Part shown: in pieces, positions 9,561 through 16,888 of the stretch
How the letters are laid out: the number at the start of each line of letters is the position of its first letter
How positions within the stretch are numbered: the stretch's first letter is position 1
Assembly (NCBI RefSeq): GCF_000959365.1
Contig: NZ_CP009555.1
Location: 868,001 to 932,000 of the forward strand
From: Burkholderia oklahomensis C6786
GTDB taxonomy: Bacteria; Pseudomonadota; Gammaproteobacteria; Burkholderiales; Burkholderiaceae
Reading direction: 5' to 3'
Length of the DNA: 64,000 nt
The notes under the pieces: model-generated
Told to the model about the DNA's origin: nothing
Databases searched by the model: none
The model's input: only the letters and a program-made list of their open reading frames with translations
Position numbers and translations under genes: made by a program

Positions 9561-9593
9561 CCGCGCGCGCCGCGAGCGGCGCGGCGCGCGCGG
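9561..9593 (-). promoter_or_regulatory. Strong RNA hairpin just after the binding-protein gene
   Basis: Perfect 13-nt arms (CCGCGCGCGCCGC and GCGGCGCGCGCGG) enclose a 7-nt loop and begin only 4 nt after the stop codon of the substrate-binding protein. There is no T tract, so it is not a classic terminator. In many ABC operons such a hairpin protects the upstream message from 3' exonucleases and gives more binding protein than permease; I infer that role here. Confidence 0.65.
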
Positions 9594-9597
9594 CGCT

Positions 9598-10926
9598 TCA
9601 CTTCCGGTAGCCGGCCTGGCGCACCGCGCGGTCGGCCGCGGCCTGGCCGGCCGCGAGCGCCTGATCGACGCTCATCTGTCCCGCGACCGCGCCCGCGATC
9701 GCCTGGCCGACGACCGTGCCGAACGACTGGAATTCAGGAATGCCGACATACTGGACGCCCGTGTACGGCACCTTCTTCAGCGTAGGATCGTTCGGATCCG
9801 CGGTCTGGATCGCCTTCAGCACGAAGTCGGAGAACGGCGCGGCGGCCTTGTACTCGGCGCGCTGATAGGTCGATTGGCGCGTTCCCGGCGGCACCGACGC
9901 CCAGCCTTCGTCCTTGCCGACCATCTCGACGTACTGCTTCGACGTCGCCCATTCGATGAACTTCTTCGCCGCGTCCTGCTGCTTCGACGTCTTCGGGATC
10001 GCGAGCGCCCACGCCCACAGCCAGTGCGAGCCCTTCGGCGTGGCGGCGACAGGCGCCGCCGCGAAACCGATCTTGTCCGCGACCTGCGACTGCTGCTTGT
10101 TGTACAGCATGCCCGCCGCGACCGTCGCGTCGATCCACATCGCGCACTTGCCCGATGCGGTGAGCGTCAGGTTCTCGTTGAAGCCGTTCGAGCTCGCGCC
10201 CGGCGGCCCGTTCTTCTTCAGCAGGTTCACGTAGAAGTTGATCGCCTTCTTCCACTCGGGCGACGTGAGCTGCGCGTTCCAGTTCTCGTCGAACCAGCGG
10301 CCGCCGAACGTGTTGACGACCGTCGACACGTACGCCATGTTCTCGCCCCAGCCGGCCTTGCCGCGCAGGCAGACCCCGTACGTGCCGTTCGCCTTGTCGG
10401 TCAGCTTGTCGGCGAACTCGGCGATCTGGTCGTAGGTCGGTTGCTCGGGCATCTTCAGGCCCTTCGCCGCGAACAGGTCCTTCCGGTAGAACGTCATCGA
10501 GCTCTCGACGTAGAACGGCAGCGCGTAGAGCTGGCCGTTGTACGACAGCGAGTCGCGCGCCGTCTTGATCACGTCGTTCAGGTCGTAGTCGGCGGGCAGG
10601 TTCGTCATCGGCGCGAGCCAGCCGCGCTTGCCCCACTGCGGCGCCTCGTACGTGCCGATCGCCATCACGTCGAACTGGCCGCTGCCCGTCGTGATGTCGG
10701 TCGTCGCGCGCTGGCGCAGCACGTTTTCTTCGAGAATCACCCAGTTCAGGCGAATGTCCGGGTTCGCCTTCTCGAACGCGGACGACAGCTTCTTCAGCTC
10801 GATCATGTCCGGATTGTTGAGCGTCGCGATCGTCAGCGTCGCCGCCTGCGCGGCGAGCGCCGACGACGCGAGCGCGGCGCCGGCGAAGAGGCGCGCGGCG
10901 GCGGCGATGAGCGTCTTTCGTTGCAT
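9598..10926 (-). CDS. Polyol ABC transporter, periplasmic substrate-binding protein
   Basis: It captures a sugar alcohol in the periplasm and delivers it to the two permeases. The 442-residue protein begins with a Sec signal peptide (positive MQRK, hydrophobic stretch, cut near AAQAA) followed by the family 1 extracellular-binding fold; the mature part starts TLTIATLNNPDMIELKKL, typical of SmoE/MtlE proteins. The ATG at 10926 is preceded by a GGAGACATGCC-like site. It lies between the GatZ-like gene and the permeases. The ligand could be sorbitol, mannitol, arabinitol or galactitol; the neighbouring enzymes leave all four possible. Confidence 0.92.
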   Translation of the reverse strand: MQRKTLIAAAARLFAGAALASSALAAQAATLTIATLNNPDMIELKKLSSAFEKANPDIRLNWVILEENVLRQRATTDITTGSGQFDVMAIGTYEAPQWGKRGWLAPMTNLPADYDLNDVIKTARDSLSYNGQLYALPFYVESSMTFYRKDLFAAKGLKMPEQPTYDQIAEFADKLTDKANGTYGVCLRGKAGWGENMAYVSTVVNTFGGRWFDENWNAQLTSPEWKKAINFYVNLLKKNGPPGASSNGFNENLTLTASGKCAMWIDATVAAGMLYNKQQSQVADKIGFAAAPVAATPKGSHWLWAWALAIPKTSKQQDAAKKFIEWATSKQYVEMVGKDEGWASVPPGTRQSTYQRAEYKAAAPFSDFVLKAIQTADPNDPTLKKVPYTGVQYVGIPEFQSFGTVVGQAIAGAVAGQMSVDQALAAGQAAADRAVRQAGYRK

Positions 10927-10977
10927 GGCATGTCTCCTGTCTTGATATCGTGTTTGCCGCCCGTCGGGCGGGCTGCT

Positions 10978-12384
10978 TCAAGCGCTTTGCTGCATCCCGC
11001 ACGCGCGCGCGTAGCGCGAGATCACGTCCCGGATTCGGTGGCGCACCCACGCGACCGGCTCGCGCGCGAGCTCGCCGCGACGGCATGCGGCATACACGTC
11101 GGGCAGCCACTGCGCGACGAGCGTCTCGGGCGGCGCGCGGTGCGCGAGGTTGTCGAAGAGGCGCGCGAGCGCCGCCGCGACGGCGGGCTGCAGCCAGTAA
11201 TAGCGAATCCGGTCACTGTAGCTGAACTGGCGCGCGAGCCGCTGCGCGAGCGCGTCGCCGCGGTAGTACGGCGCCCAGTATTCGGGACGCTCGCGCATCG
11301 CCGCGTCGATCACGTCGCGCAGTTGCGAGCGCTCGGACGCGTCGTCGAAGAGCGCATCCTCGATGTAGGTCAGCGCGAACAGCGCCTCGCGCAGCGCGAA
11401 GGTGAGCGCCGGCCCGACCTTCAGGATCGCGAAGTGATCGCGCACGAGCGCGGCGAGCGCGCCGTCCGTCTGATAATCGGTCGAATGCGCTTCGAACACG
11501 AGCGGCGGCGTGCGCAGGATGCTCGCGCCGAGCTCGGCCCCGCGCGCCGGATCGTAGTCGAGCACGCGGCGATCGTCGAAATCGACGCCCGGCTGCGCGA
11601 CGATCGCGATCACGCGCGACCACGCGTCGCGCAAGCCGTGCCGCGCGAACGCGCCGCGATGCGCGGCGAGCGTCGCGCTCACGCTGTCCGCGCGCGTGAC
11701 TTCGATTTGCGCGAACGCGCCGCCGTCGGCCGCCGCGCCGCTCGCCTGCGGCTCGGCGGCGTCGTCCGAATTATCGGCCGTCGCGACGCTCACCTCGCCG
11801 CCCGGCGTCGGCACTTCGGTGCCGATCACGTAGACGGGCGACACGCCCACGGCGGCCGCCGCCTCTTCCGCGGCCGCGCAAAGCTGCGCCGCGCGCTCGG
11901 CGATCGTCGCGCCGGACAGCGGCGCGACGTCGTCCGCGCACGCCATGCTCGCGTCGAGATGGATCTTCATGAAGCCGGCGGCGACGTACGCGGCGACCAT
12001 CGTCCGCGCCTCGCGCATCGCATCGTGCGCGCACAGGTGCCGCCACGGATTCGGGCCGAGGTGATCGCCGCCGAGAATCAGCGCCTGCGCCGGAAAGCCC
12101 GCGTCGCGCGCGAGCGCGTCGACGTCGCGGCGGAAATCCGCGGGCGTCATCCCGGTATAGCCGCCGCGATGATTGACCTGGTTGCAGGTCGCCTCGACGA
12201 GCAGCGGCGATTCGTCGGCGCGCGCCGCCTCGAACGCCGCTTCGAGCACGAGACGATGCGCGCTGCACACCGAATAGATGCCGCTCGCGCGGCCCGCGCG
12301 GTTCGCGTCGAAGATCTCGCGCAGCATCTGCACGGAGTGGCCGCTCGCGCGCGGACGCTCGACGACGGTGTTCACGCCGCGCAT
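10978..12384 (-). CDS. GatZ/KbaZ-like protein (possible D-tagatose 6-phosphate 4-epimerase)
   Basis: This 468-residue protein belongs to the family once called the non-catalytic subunit of tagatose-bisphosphate aldolase. Recognisable blocks are GIYSVCSAHRLVLEA, EATCNQVNHRGGYTGMTP, GGDHLGPNPW, HLDASM and GTEVPTPGG. No catalytic aldolase subunit (GatY/KbaY) is next to it. In Agrobacterium, stand-alone members were assigned as tagatose 6-phosphate 4-epimerases, giving fructose 6-phosphate; with a PfkB kinase upstream that role fits well here. It carries a low-complexity Ala/Asp/Ser-rich insertion after TPGGE, near residues 209-236. Its start overlaps the kinase gene by 13 nt. The ATG at 12384 gives the family N terminus. 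Confidence 0.85.
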   Translation of the reverse strand: MRGVNTVVERPRASGHSVQMLREIFDANRAGRASGIYSVCSAHRLVLEAAFEAARADESPLLVEATCNQVNHRGGYTGMTPADFRRDVDALARDAGFPAQALILGGDHLGPNPWRHLCAHDAMREARTMVAAYVAAGFMKIHLDASMACADDVAPLSGATIAERAAQLCAAAEEAAAAVGVSPVYVIGTEVPTPGGEVSVATADNSDDAAEPQASGAAADGGAFAQIEVTRADSVSATLAAHRGAFARHGLRDAWSRVIAIVAQPGVDFDDRRVLDYDPARGAELGASILRTPPLVFEAHSTDYQTDGALAALVRDHFAILKVGPALTFALREALFALTYIEDALFDDASERSQLRDVIDAAMRERPEYWAPYYRGDALAQRLARQFSYSDRIRYYWLQPAVAAALARLFDNLAHRAPPETLVAQWLPDVYAACRRGELAREPVAWVRHRIRDVISRYARACGMQQSA

Positions 12385-13328
12385 CGCACACCCCGCTCGG
12401 CGAGAAAACGATCGATTTCGTCCGGCATGCTGTTGCCCTCCATCGGCCCGACGCGCGACACCGCGAGCGCGCCCGCCGCGTTCGCGCGAGCGAGCGCGGT
12501 CGCGACCGGCAGCCCCGCGATCAGGCACGCGACGAACGTGCCGCCGAAGCAGTCGCCCGCGCCGGTCGGATCGACTTCGGCGGTTTCGTACGCGGGCGCG
12601 GCAACGCTGCCCGTGCGGTCGAACGCGGCGCTGCCCGCCGCGCCGCGCTTCAGCACGACGCGCTCGAGGAGCGGATGCGTCGCGAGCAGCCCCGCGATCG
12701 CGCGCTCGGCCGGCTGCGGCCCGCAGAAGAACGGCAGATCGGCCTCGCTCGGCAGGAACAGGTGGCACGCATCGAGCATCTCGTGGAGCGCCGAGCGCAT
12801 CGGCGCGAACGCGAGCATCTCGGCGCGCACGTTCGGATCGAACGAGATCTTCGCGCCGACGCGCGCCGCCTCGACCACGCCGCGCTTGACCGCGGCGATC
12901 GCGTTCTCGCTCGTGAGCGACGAGCCCATCACGTGGAAATAGCGGCAGCCCGCGAACATCGACGGATCGACGTCGGCCGGCTGGAGAAGCGCGGATGCGC
13001 TGCCTTCGATGCTGAATACGAATTGCCGGCCGCCGTCCGCGCGATAGGCGACGCACGCGATGCCGGTCGGCCGCGCGGCGCGGCGGACGTGCGCGACATC
13101 GACGCCGTGGCCCGCGAGCCGCGCGACGATCGCGTCGCCGAACGCGTCTTTCCCGACGCAGCCCGCGTACGCGACCGACGCGCCCATGCGCGCCGCCTGA
13201 TCGGCGAAGATCGCGGGCGCGCCGCTCGGAAACGGGCCGGCGAACTCGCCCGGCGCGTCGAAGCCCTGGCCGCGCTGCACGGCGACGAATTCGGCGAGCA
13301 GCTCGCCCGCGGCGACGATCGCGGCCAT
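12372..13328 (-). CDS. PfkB-family carbohydrate kinase (fructokinase or tagatokinase)
   Basis: This 318-residue ribokinase-type enzyme phosphorylates a sugar with ATP. The C-terminal PfkB signature DPTGAGDCFGGTF contains the catalytic base Asp259, and the N-terminal glycine pair region is present (FPSGAPAIFADQAARMGA). Its likely substrate is the ketose made by the adjacent dehydrogenase: fructose from sorbitol, or tagatose from galactitol. A GTG codon directly before the chosen ATG (at 13331) is an alternative start. It follows the SDR gene after an 87-nt gap that holds a large palindrome, and overlaps the GatZ-like gene by 13 nt. Confidence 0.88.
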   Translation of the reverse strand: MAAIVAAGELLAEFVAVQRGQGFDAPGEFAGPFPSGAPAIFADQAARMGASVAYAGCVGKDAFGDAIVARLAGHGVDVAHVRRAARPTGIACVAYRADGGRQFVFSIEGSASALLQPADVDPSMFAGCRYFHVMGSSLTSENAIAAVKRGVVEAARVGAKISFDPNVRAEMLAFAPMRSALHEMLDACHLFLPSEADLPFFCGPQPAERAIAGLLATHPLLERVVLKRGAAGSAAFDRTGSVAAPAYETAEVDPTGAGDCFGGTFVACLIAGLPVATALARANAAGALAVSRVGPMEGNSMPDEIDRFLAERGVRCAA

Positions 13329-13331
13329 CAC

Positions 13332-13366
13332 GTCAGCCCGCGCGGGGCCGCCCCGAGGGGGCTGAC
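13332..13366. repeat. 35-bp near-perfect palindrome between the SDR and kinase genes
   Basis: The 17-nt arms pair at 15 positions around a single central base; the outer parts are GTCAGCCC and GGGCTGAC and the inner parts GGGGC and CCCC. A second, weaker hairpin (GCCCGC and GCGGGC) lies alongside at 13368-13389. The element sits 4 nt upstream of the kinase ATG, so in RNA it would cover the ribosome-binding region. It has no T tract. Confidence 0.75.
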
Positions 13367-13415
13367 AGCCCGCCCAAGAGGGAGCGGGCGAGGAAAGCGT
13401 GGAAACCGTTTCATG

Positions 13416-14192
13416 TCAGCTCATCCAGTTGCCGCCGTCGACATTGAGCGTCTGGGCAGTGATGTAGTCGGCATCGGCCGACGCGAGGAACAGCGCGGCG
13501 CCGGTGAGATCGTCGGGCACGCCCATTCTGCCGAGCGGCACCGCTTCGCCGACAAGCCGCTTCTTCTCGCCGAGCGGCCGGTTCTCGTAGCGCGCGAACA
13601 GCGCGTCGACCTGCTCCCACATCGGCGTATCGACGACGCCGGGCGCGATGCCGTTCACGTTGATCCGGTGCTTCGCGAGCGCGAGCGCGGCCGACTGCGT
13701 GTAGCTCAGCACCGCGGCCTTCGTCGCGCAGTAGTGCGACACGAGCGCCTCGCCGCGGCGGCCCGCCTGCGACGACATGTTGACGATCTTGCCGCCGCGC
13801 CCCTGCTCGACCATCCGCTGCGCGACCGCCTGCATCAGGAAGAACATGCCCTTCACGTTGACGGCGAAGAGGCGGTCGAATACGTCCCACGATTCGTCGA
13901 GAAGCGGGCGCATGTCGAAGAGCGCCGCGTTGTTGAAGAGGATGTCGACGCCGCCGAAGCGCTCGACCGCCGTGGCGACGATGCGCGCGATGTCGTCGCG
14001 GCGCGTGACGTCCGCCGGCACGGCGATCGCGCGGCCGGGATGCGCGTCGATGAGCCGCGCGAGCGAGCCGTCGGCCGGTTTCAGATCGACGAGCACGCAA
14101 AGCGCGCCCTCTTCCAGATAGCGTCGCGCCACCGCTTCGCCGATACCGCTTGCCGCGCCCGTCAGGATCGCGACCTTCTCCTGCAGTCTCAC
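13416..14192 (-). CDS. Short-chain polyol dehydrogenase (sorbitol/L-iditol or galactitol 2-dehydrogenase)
   Basis: This 258-residue classical SDR oxidises a sugar alcohol to a ketose with NAD+. The cofactor loop is TGAASGIG (11-18), the NNA motif is in ILFNNAALFD, and the active site is Tyr154-x-x-x-Lys158 (YCATK) after a conserved Ser in NMSSQAG. Length and motifs match SmoS/PolS sorbitol dehydrogenases, which also accept galactitol and give tagatose. It is first in the right-hand operon, 64 nt downstream of the operator at 14257-14287. Its product is the probable substrate of the PfkB kinase behind it. Confidence 0.88.
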   Translation of the reverse strand: MRLQEKVAILTGAASGIGEAVARRYLEEGALCVLVDLKPADGSLARLIDAHPGRAIAVPADVTRRDDIARIVATAVERFGGVDILFNNAALFDMRPLLDESWDVFDRLFAVNVKGMFFLMQAVAQRMVEQGRGGKIVNMSSQAGRRGEALVSHYCATKAAVLSYTQSAALALAKHRINVNGIAPGVVDTPMWEQVDALFARYENRPLGEKKRLVGEAVPLGRMGVPDDLTGAALFLASADADYITAQTLNVDGGNWMS

Positions 14193-14256
14193 TGGTGTCT
14201 CCGATTCGTTATACGTCGTGCCGCCGGTCGTCGAATCGAGCGTTCGCTCGCAGATC

Positions 14257-14287
14257 GATCATTTGCTCTGAATGCGAACGAATGATC
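14257..14287 (-). promoter_or_regulatory. Putative SorC-family operator, right copy
   Basis: This inverted repeat has 12-nt arms (GATCATTTGCTC and GAACGAATGATC) and a 7-nt spacer, the same geometry as the site at 38-68. Read toward the SDR operon it is identical to the left copy at 27 of 31 positions. It ends 64 nt before the SDR start codon. I infer that both sites are bound by the SorC-type protein at 3165-4118. Confidence 0.75.
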
Positions 14288-14436
14288 GGCCACGAAGCCG
14301 GCACTGTCAAGGCGGAAAAGCGGTCTTTCGATGATGCGCCGCCGCATCGCGAATGCGGGCGGCTCAGGCGGGACAAGGGCTACAGACGGGATTGCAGGCG
14401 GAGTGTGCGGCGCGAGGATGCAACGCGGACGGATAC

Positions 14437-14449
14437 GTTATATCATCAC
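14437..14449. promoter_or_regulatory. Zur-box-like site
   Basis: The sequence GTTATATCATCAC fits the proteobacterial Zur-box core GTTAT-NNN-ATAAC at 9 of 10 defined positions. It lies 28 nt before the start of the Fur-family gene, as expected for an autoregulated zinc-uptake operon. The assignment is by similarity only. Confidence 0.6.
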
Positions 14450-14477
14450 GCCATCTTCCGTCCGACCGGTTCGCACG

Positions 14478-14942
14478 ATGGCCTCGACCCACTCCCTCGC
14501 CGCCCGCCTCTCCCGCGCCGACGCGTTCGCCGCCGAGCACGGCCTCGCGTGGACGCCGCTGCGCCGGCAGGTCTACGAGCGCGTGCTCGCCTCCGGCCGG
14601 CCGATCGGCGCGTACGATCTGCTCGCCGAGCTCGAGCCGCAGCGCGGCCGCGTGCCGCCGACGACCGTCTACCGCGCGCTCGAGTTTCTCGTCGAGCACG
14701 GCTTCATCCACCGGATCGAATCGAAGAACGCGTTCATCGCGTGCTGCGAGATCGGCAAGCCGCACGAAGGGCAGTTCCTGATCTGCGAGGAATGCGGCGA
14801 AACCGTCGAGATTCCCGGCGGCGATCTCGCGAAGCAGCTCTCGGCGAGCCCGCCCGCGCACGGCTTCGAGGTGCATCGGCAGGTCGTCGAGCTGACGGGC
14901 CTCTGCGGACAGTGCAAGACGAAGCACGCGCACCACGGCTGA
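14478..14942 (+). CDS. zur: Fur-family zinc uptake regulator (Zur)
   Basis: This 154-residue metal-dependent repressor has an N-terminal winged helix (LTWTPLRRQVYE-like region, then PPTTVYRALEFLVEHG) and a C-terminal dimerisation domain with two CxxC pairs (CEEC and CGQC) for a structural zinc, plus a His-rich end. The pairing with znuACB directly downstream points to Zur rather than Fur. The ATG at 14478 starts the family N terminus; a longer reading from 14331 crosses the Zur-box-like site and is unlikely. It probably represses its own operon when zinc is plentiful. Confidence 0.85.
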   Translation: MASTHSLAARLSRADAFAAEHGLAWTPLRRQVYERVLASGRPIGAYDLLAELEPQRGRVPPTTVYRALEFLVEHGFIHRIESKNAFIACCEIGKPHEGQFLICEECGETVEIPGGDLAKQLSASPPAHGFEVHRQVVELTGLCGQCKTKHAHHG

Positions 14943-15012
14943 GCCGCTCGACGTCTTTTCCGGCTGCCTTCTCCGGCTTTTCATTCCGTCAACCGAATCG
15001 AGGATCGACCGC

Positions 15013-15993
15013 ATGTCCTTTGCCGCCACGACGCACGCGCCGCCGAGCGCGCCTGCCTCTTCGCCGCGCGCCGCGCGCCTGATGCGCTCGCTGCTTGCGT
15101 CGCGCTCGCCACGGCTGTCGCGCGCGCTGCGCACGCTCGCCGCCGGCATCGCCGCGCTCGCGCTCGCCGGCACCGCGTTTGCGCAGAACGCGACGCTCAA
15201 GATCGTCGCCGCCGAAAACTTCTACGGCGACGTCGCGCGGCAGATCGGCGGCTCGCACGTCGCGGTGTCGGACATTCTCAGCAATCCCGATCAGGATCCG
15301 CATCTGTTCGAAGCGAGCCCGAAGGTCGCGCGCGAGCTGCAGCGCGCGGATCTCGTGATCTACAACGGCGCCGACTACGATCCGTGGATGGCGAAGCTCC
15401 TCGCCGCGTCGAAGAATACGAAGCGCAAGGCGGTCGTCGTCGCGGAGCTCGTCGGCAAGAAGGCGGGCGACAACCCGCACCTGTGGTACGACCCGGCGAC
15501 GATGCCCGTCGCCGCGCGCGCGCTCGCCGCGGCGCTCGGCTCGGCCGATCCGGCGCACAAGGCCGAGTACGACGCGAACCTCGCGAAGTTCGTCGCGTCG
15601 ATCAAGCCGATCGACGCGAAGGTCGCCGAGCTGCGCGCACGCTACAAGGGCGTGCCCGTGACCGCGACGGAGCCCGTGTTCGGCTACATGTCCGATGCGA
15701 TCGGGCTCGAGATGCGCAACCAGCGCTTCCAGCTCGCGACGATGAACGACACCGAGGCGAGCCCCGCCGACATCGCCGCGTTCGAGAACGATCTGAGAAA
15801 GCGCCAGGTGCGCGTGCTGATCTACAACAGCCAGGCGGTCGAGCCGATGACGAAACGGATGCTGACGATCGCGCAGGATGCGCGCGTGCCGACCGTGAGC
15901 GTCACCGAAACGCAGCCCCCCGGCAAGACCTTCCAGCAATGGATGCTCGCGCAGCTCGACGCGCTCGCGGCGGCGCTCGGCCAACGTCCGTAA
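15013..15993 (+). CDS. znuA: Zinc ABC transporter, periplasmic binding protein (ZnuA-like)
   Basis: It binds Zn2+ (or another divalent metal) in the periplasm for ZnuBC. The 326-residue cluster A-I binding protein has a long N-terminal region and a signal-like hydrophobic stretch near residues 42-57 ending ALAGTAFAQ. Likely metal ligands are the His in DQDPHLFE and in NPHLWYDP; the third position, usually a His, is a Glu in the TEPVFGYM block. The His-rich loop of classic ZnuA is missing. It lies 70 nt after zur and 4 nt before znuC. A manganese-binding protein is possible, but the Zur neighbour supports zinc. Confidence 0.85.
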   Translation: MSFAATTHAPPSAPASSPRAARLMRSLLASRSPRLSRALRTLAAGIAALALAGTAFAQNATLKIVAAENFYGDVARQIGGSHVAVSDILSNPDQDPHLFEASPKVARELQRADLVIYNGADYDPWMAKLLAASKNTKRKAVVVAELVGKKAGDNPHLWYDPATMPVAARALAAALGSADPAHKAEYDANLAKFVASIKPIDAKVAELRARYKGVPVTATEPVFGYMSDAIGLEMRNQRFQLATMNDTEASPADIAAFENDLRKRQVRVLIYNSQAVEPMTKRMLTIAQDARVPTVSVTETQPPGKTFQQWMLAQLDALAAALGQRP

Positions 15994-15997
15994 CGAA

Positions 15998-16888
15998 ATG
16001 ACCCGATCCATGCATGCGCTCGAACTCGATCACGTGACGCTCGCGCTCGGCGGCCGCACGATCCTGCGCGACGTGAGCTTCGCCGTCGAGGCGGGCGAAT
16101 TCGTCGGCGTGCTCGGGCCGAACGGCGCCGGCAAGACGACGCTGATGCGCGCGGTGCTCGGCCTCGTGCCGGCCGAATCCGGCGCGATCCGCGTCGCGGG
16201 CAGGCCCGTCGCGCGCGGCAATCCGGCGATCGGCTACATGCCGCAGATCCGCAGCGCGCTCGCCGGACGCCGCGTGCGCGGCCACGACTTCGTCGCGATG
16301 GCGGCGGACGGCCATCGCTGGGGGCTGCCGCACGCGAGCGCTTCGGTCGCGGCCGACGTCGACCGCGTGCTCGAGCTCGTCGGCGCGACTGCCCTCGCGA
16401 AGCGACCGCTTTCCGAGCTGTCGGGCGGCGAGCGCCAGCGCCTGCTGCTCGCGCAATGCCTGCTCGGCGCGCCGAAGCTCCTGCTGCTCGACGAGCCGCT
16501 CATCAGCCTCGATCCGAATCATCAGCGCGGCGTCGTCGAGCTCGTGCGGCGCGTGCAGCGCGAGCTCGGCATCACCGTGCTGTTCTCCGCGCACGAGCTC
16601 AACCCGCTCCTGAACGCGCTCGATCGCGTGCTGTATCTCGGCAACGGCGTCGCGGCGCTCGGCACCGTCGACGAAGTGATCACGAAGCCCGTGCTGTCGC
16701 GCCTCTACGGCTCGCCGATCGACGTGATGCGCGTGAACGGCCGCATCTTCGTGATGTCGGGCGACGTCGAAGTCGAGAAGCACGATCACGGACACGAAGA
16801 CGAGCACGACCACGAGCATGCTCACGGACACGGGCACGGCCATGGACATGCCCACTCGCACGGCGCCGGACACTCACACGATGTTTGA
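15998..16888 (+). CDS. znuC: Zinc ABC transporter ATP-binding protein with histidine-rich tail
   Basis: This is the ATPase subunit of the zinc importer, 296 residues. Walker A is GPNGAGKTT, the signature is LSGGERQR, and Walker B is LLLLDEPLISLD. The last 37 or so residues (from EKHDHGHEDE to GHSHDV) hold 15 histidines mixed with Asp, Glu and Gly. E. coli ZnuC has no such tail; this metal-binding stretch is normally found in ZnuA. The gene starts 4 nt after znuA and overlaps the start of znuB by 8 nt. Confidence 0.92.
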   Translation: MTRSMHALELDHVTLALGGRTILRDVSFAVEAGEFVGVLGPNGAGKTTLMRAVLGLVPAESGAIRVAGRPVARGNPAIGYMPQIRSALAGRRVRGHDFVAMAADGHRWGLPHASASVAADVDRVLELVGATALAKRPLSELSGGERQRLLLAQCLLGAPKLLLLDEPLISLDPNHQRGVVELVRRVQRELGITVLFSAHELNPLLNALDRVLYLGNGVAALGTVDEVITKPVLSRLYGSPIDVMRVNGRIFVMSGDVEVEKHDHGHEDEHDHEHAHGHGHGHGHAHSHGAGHSHDV

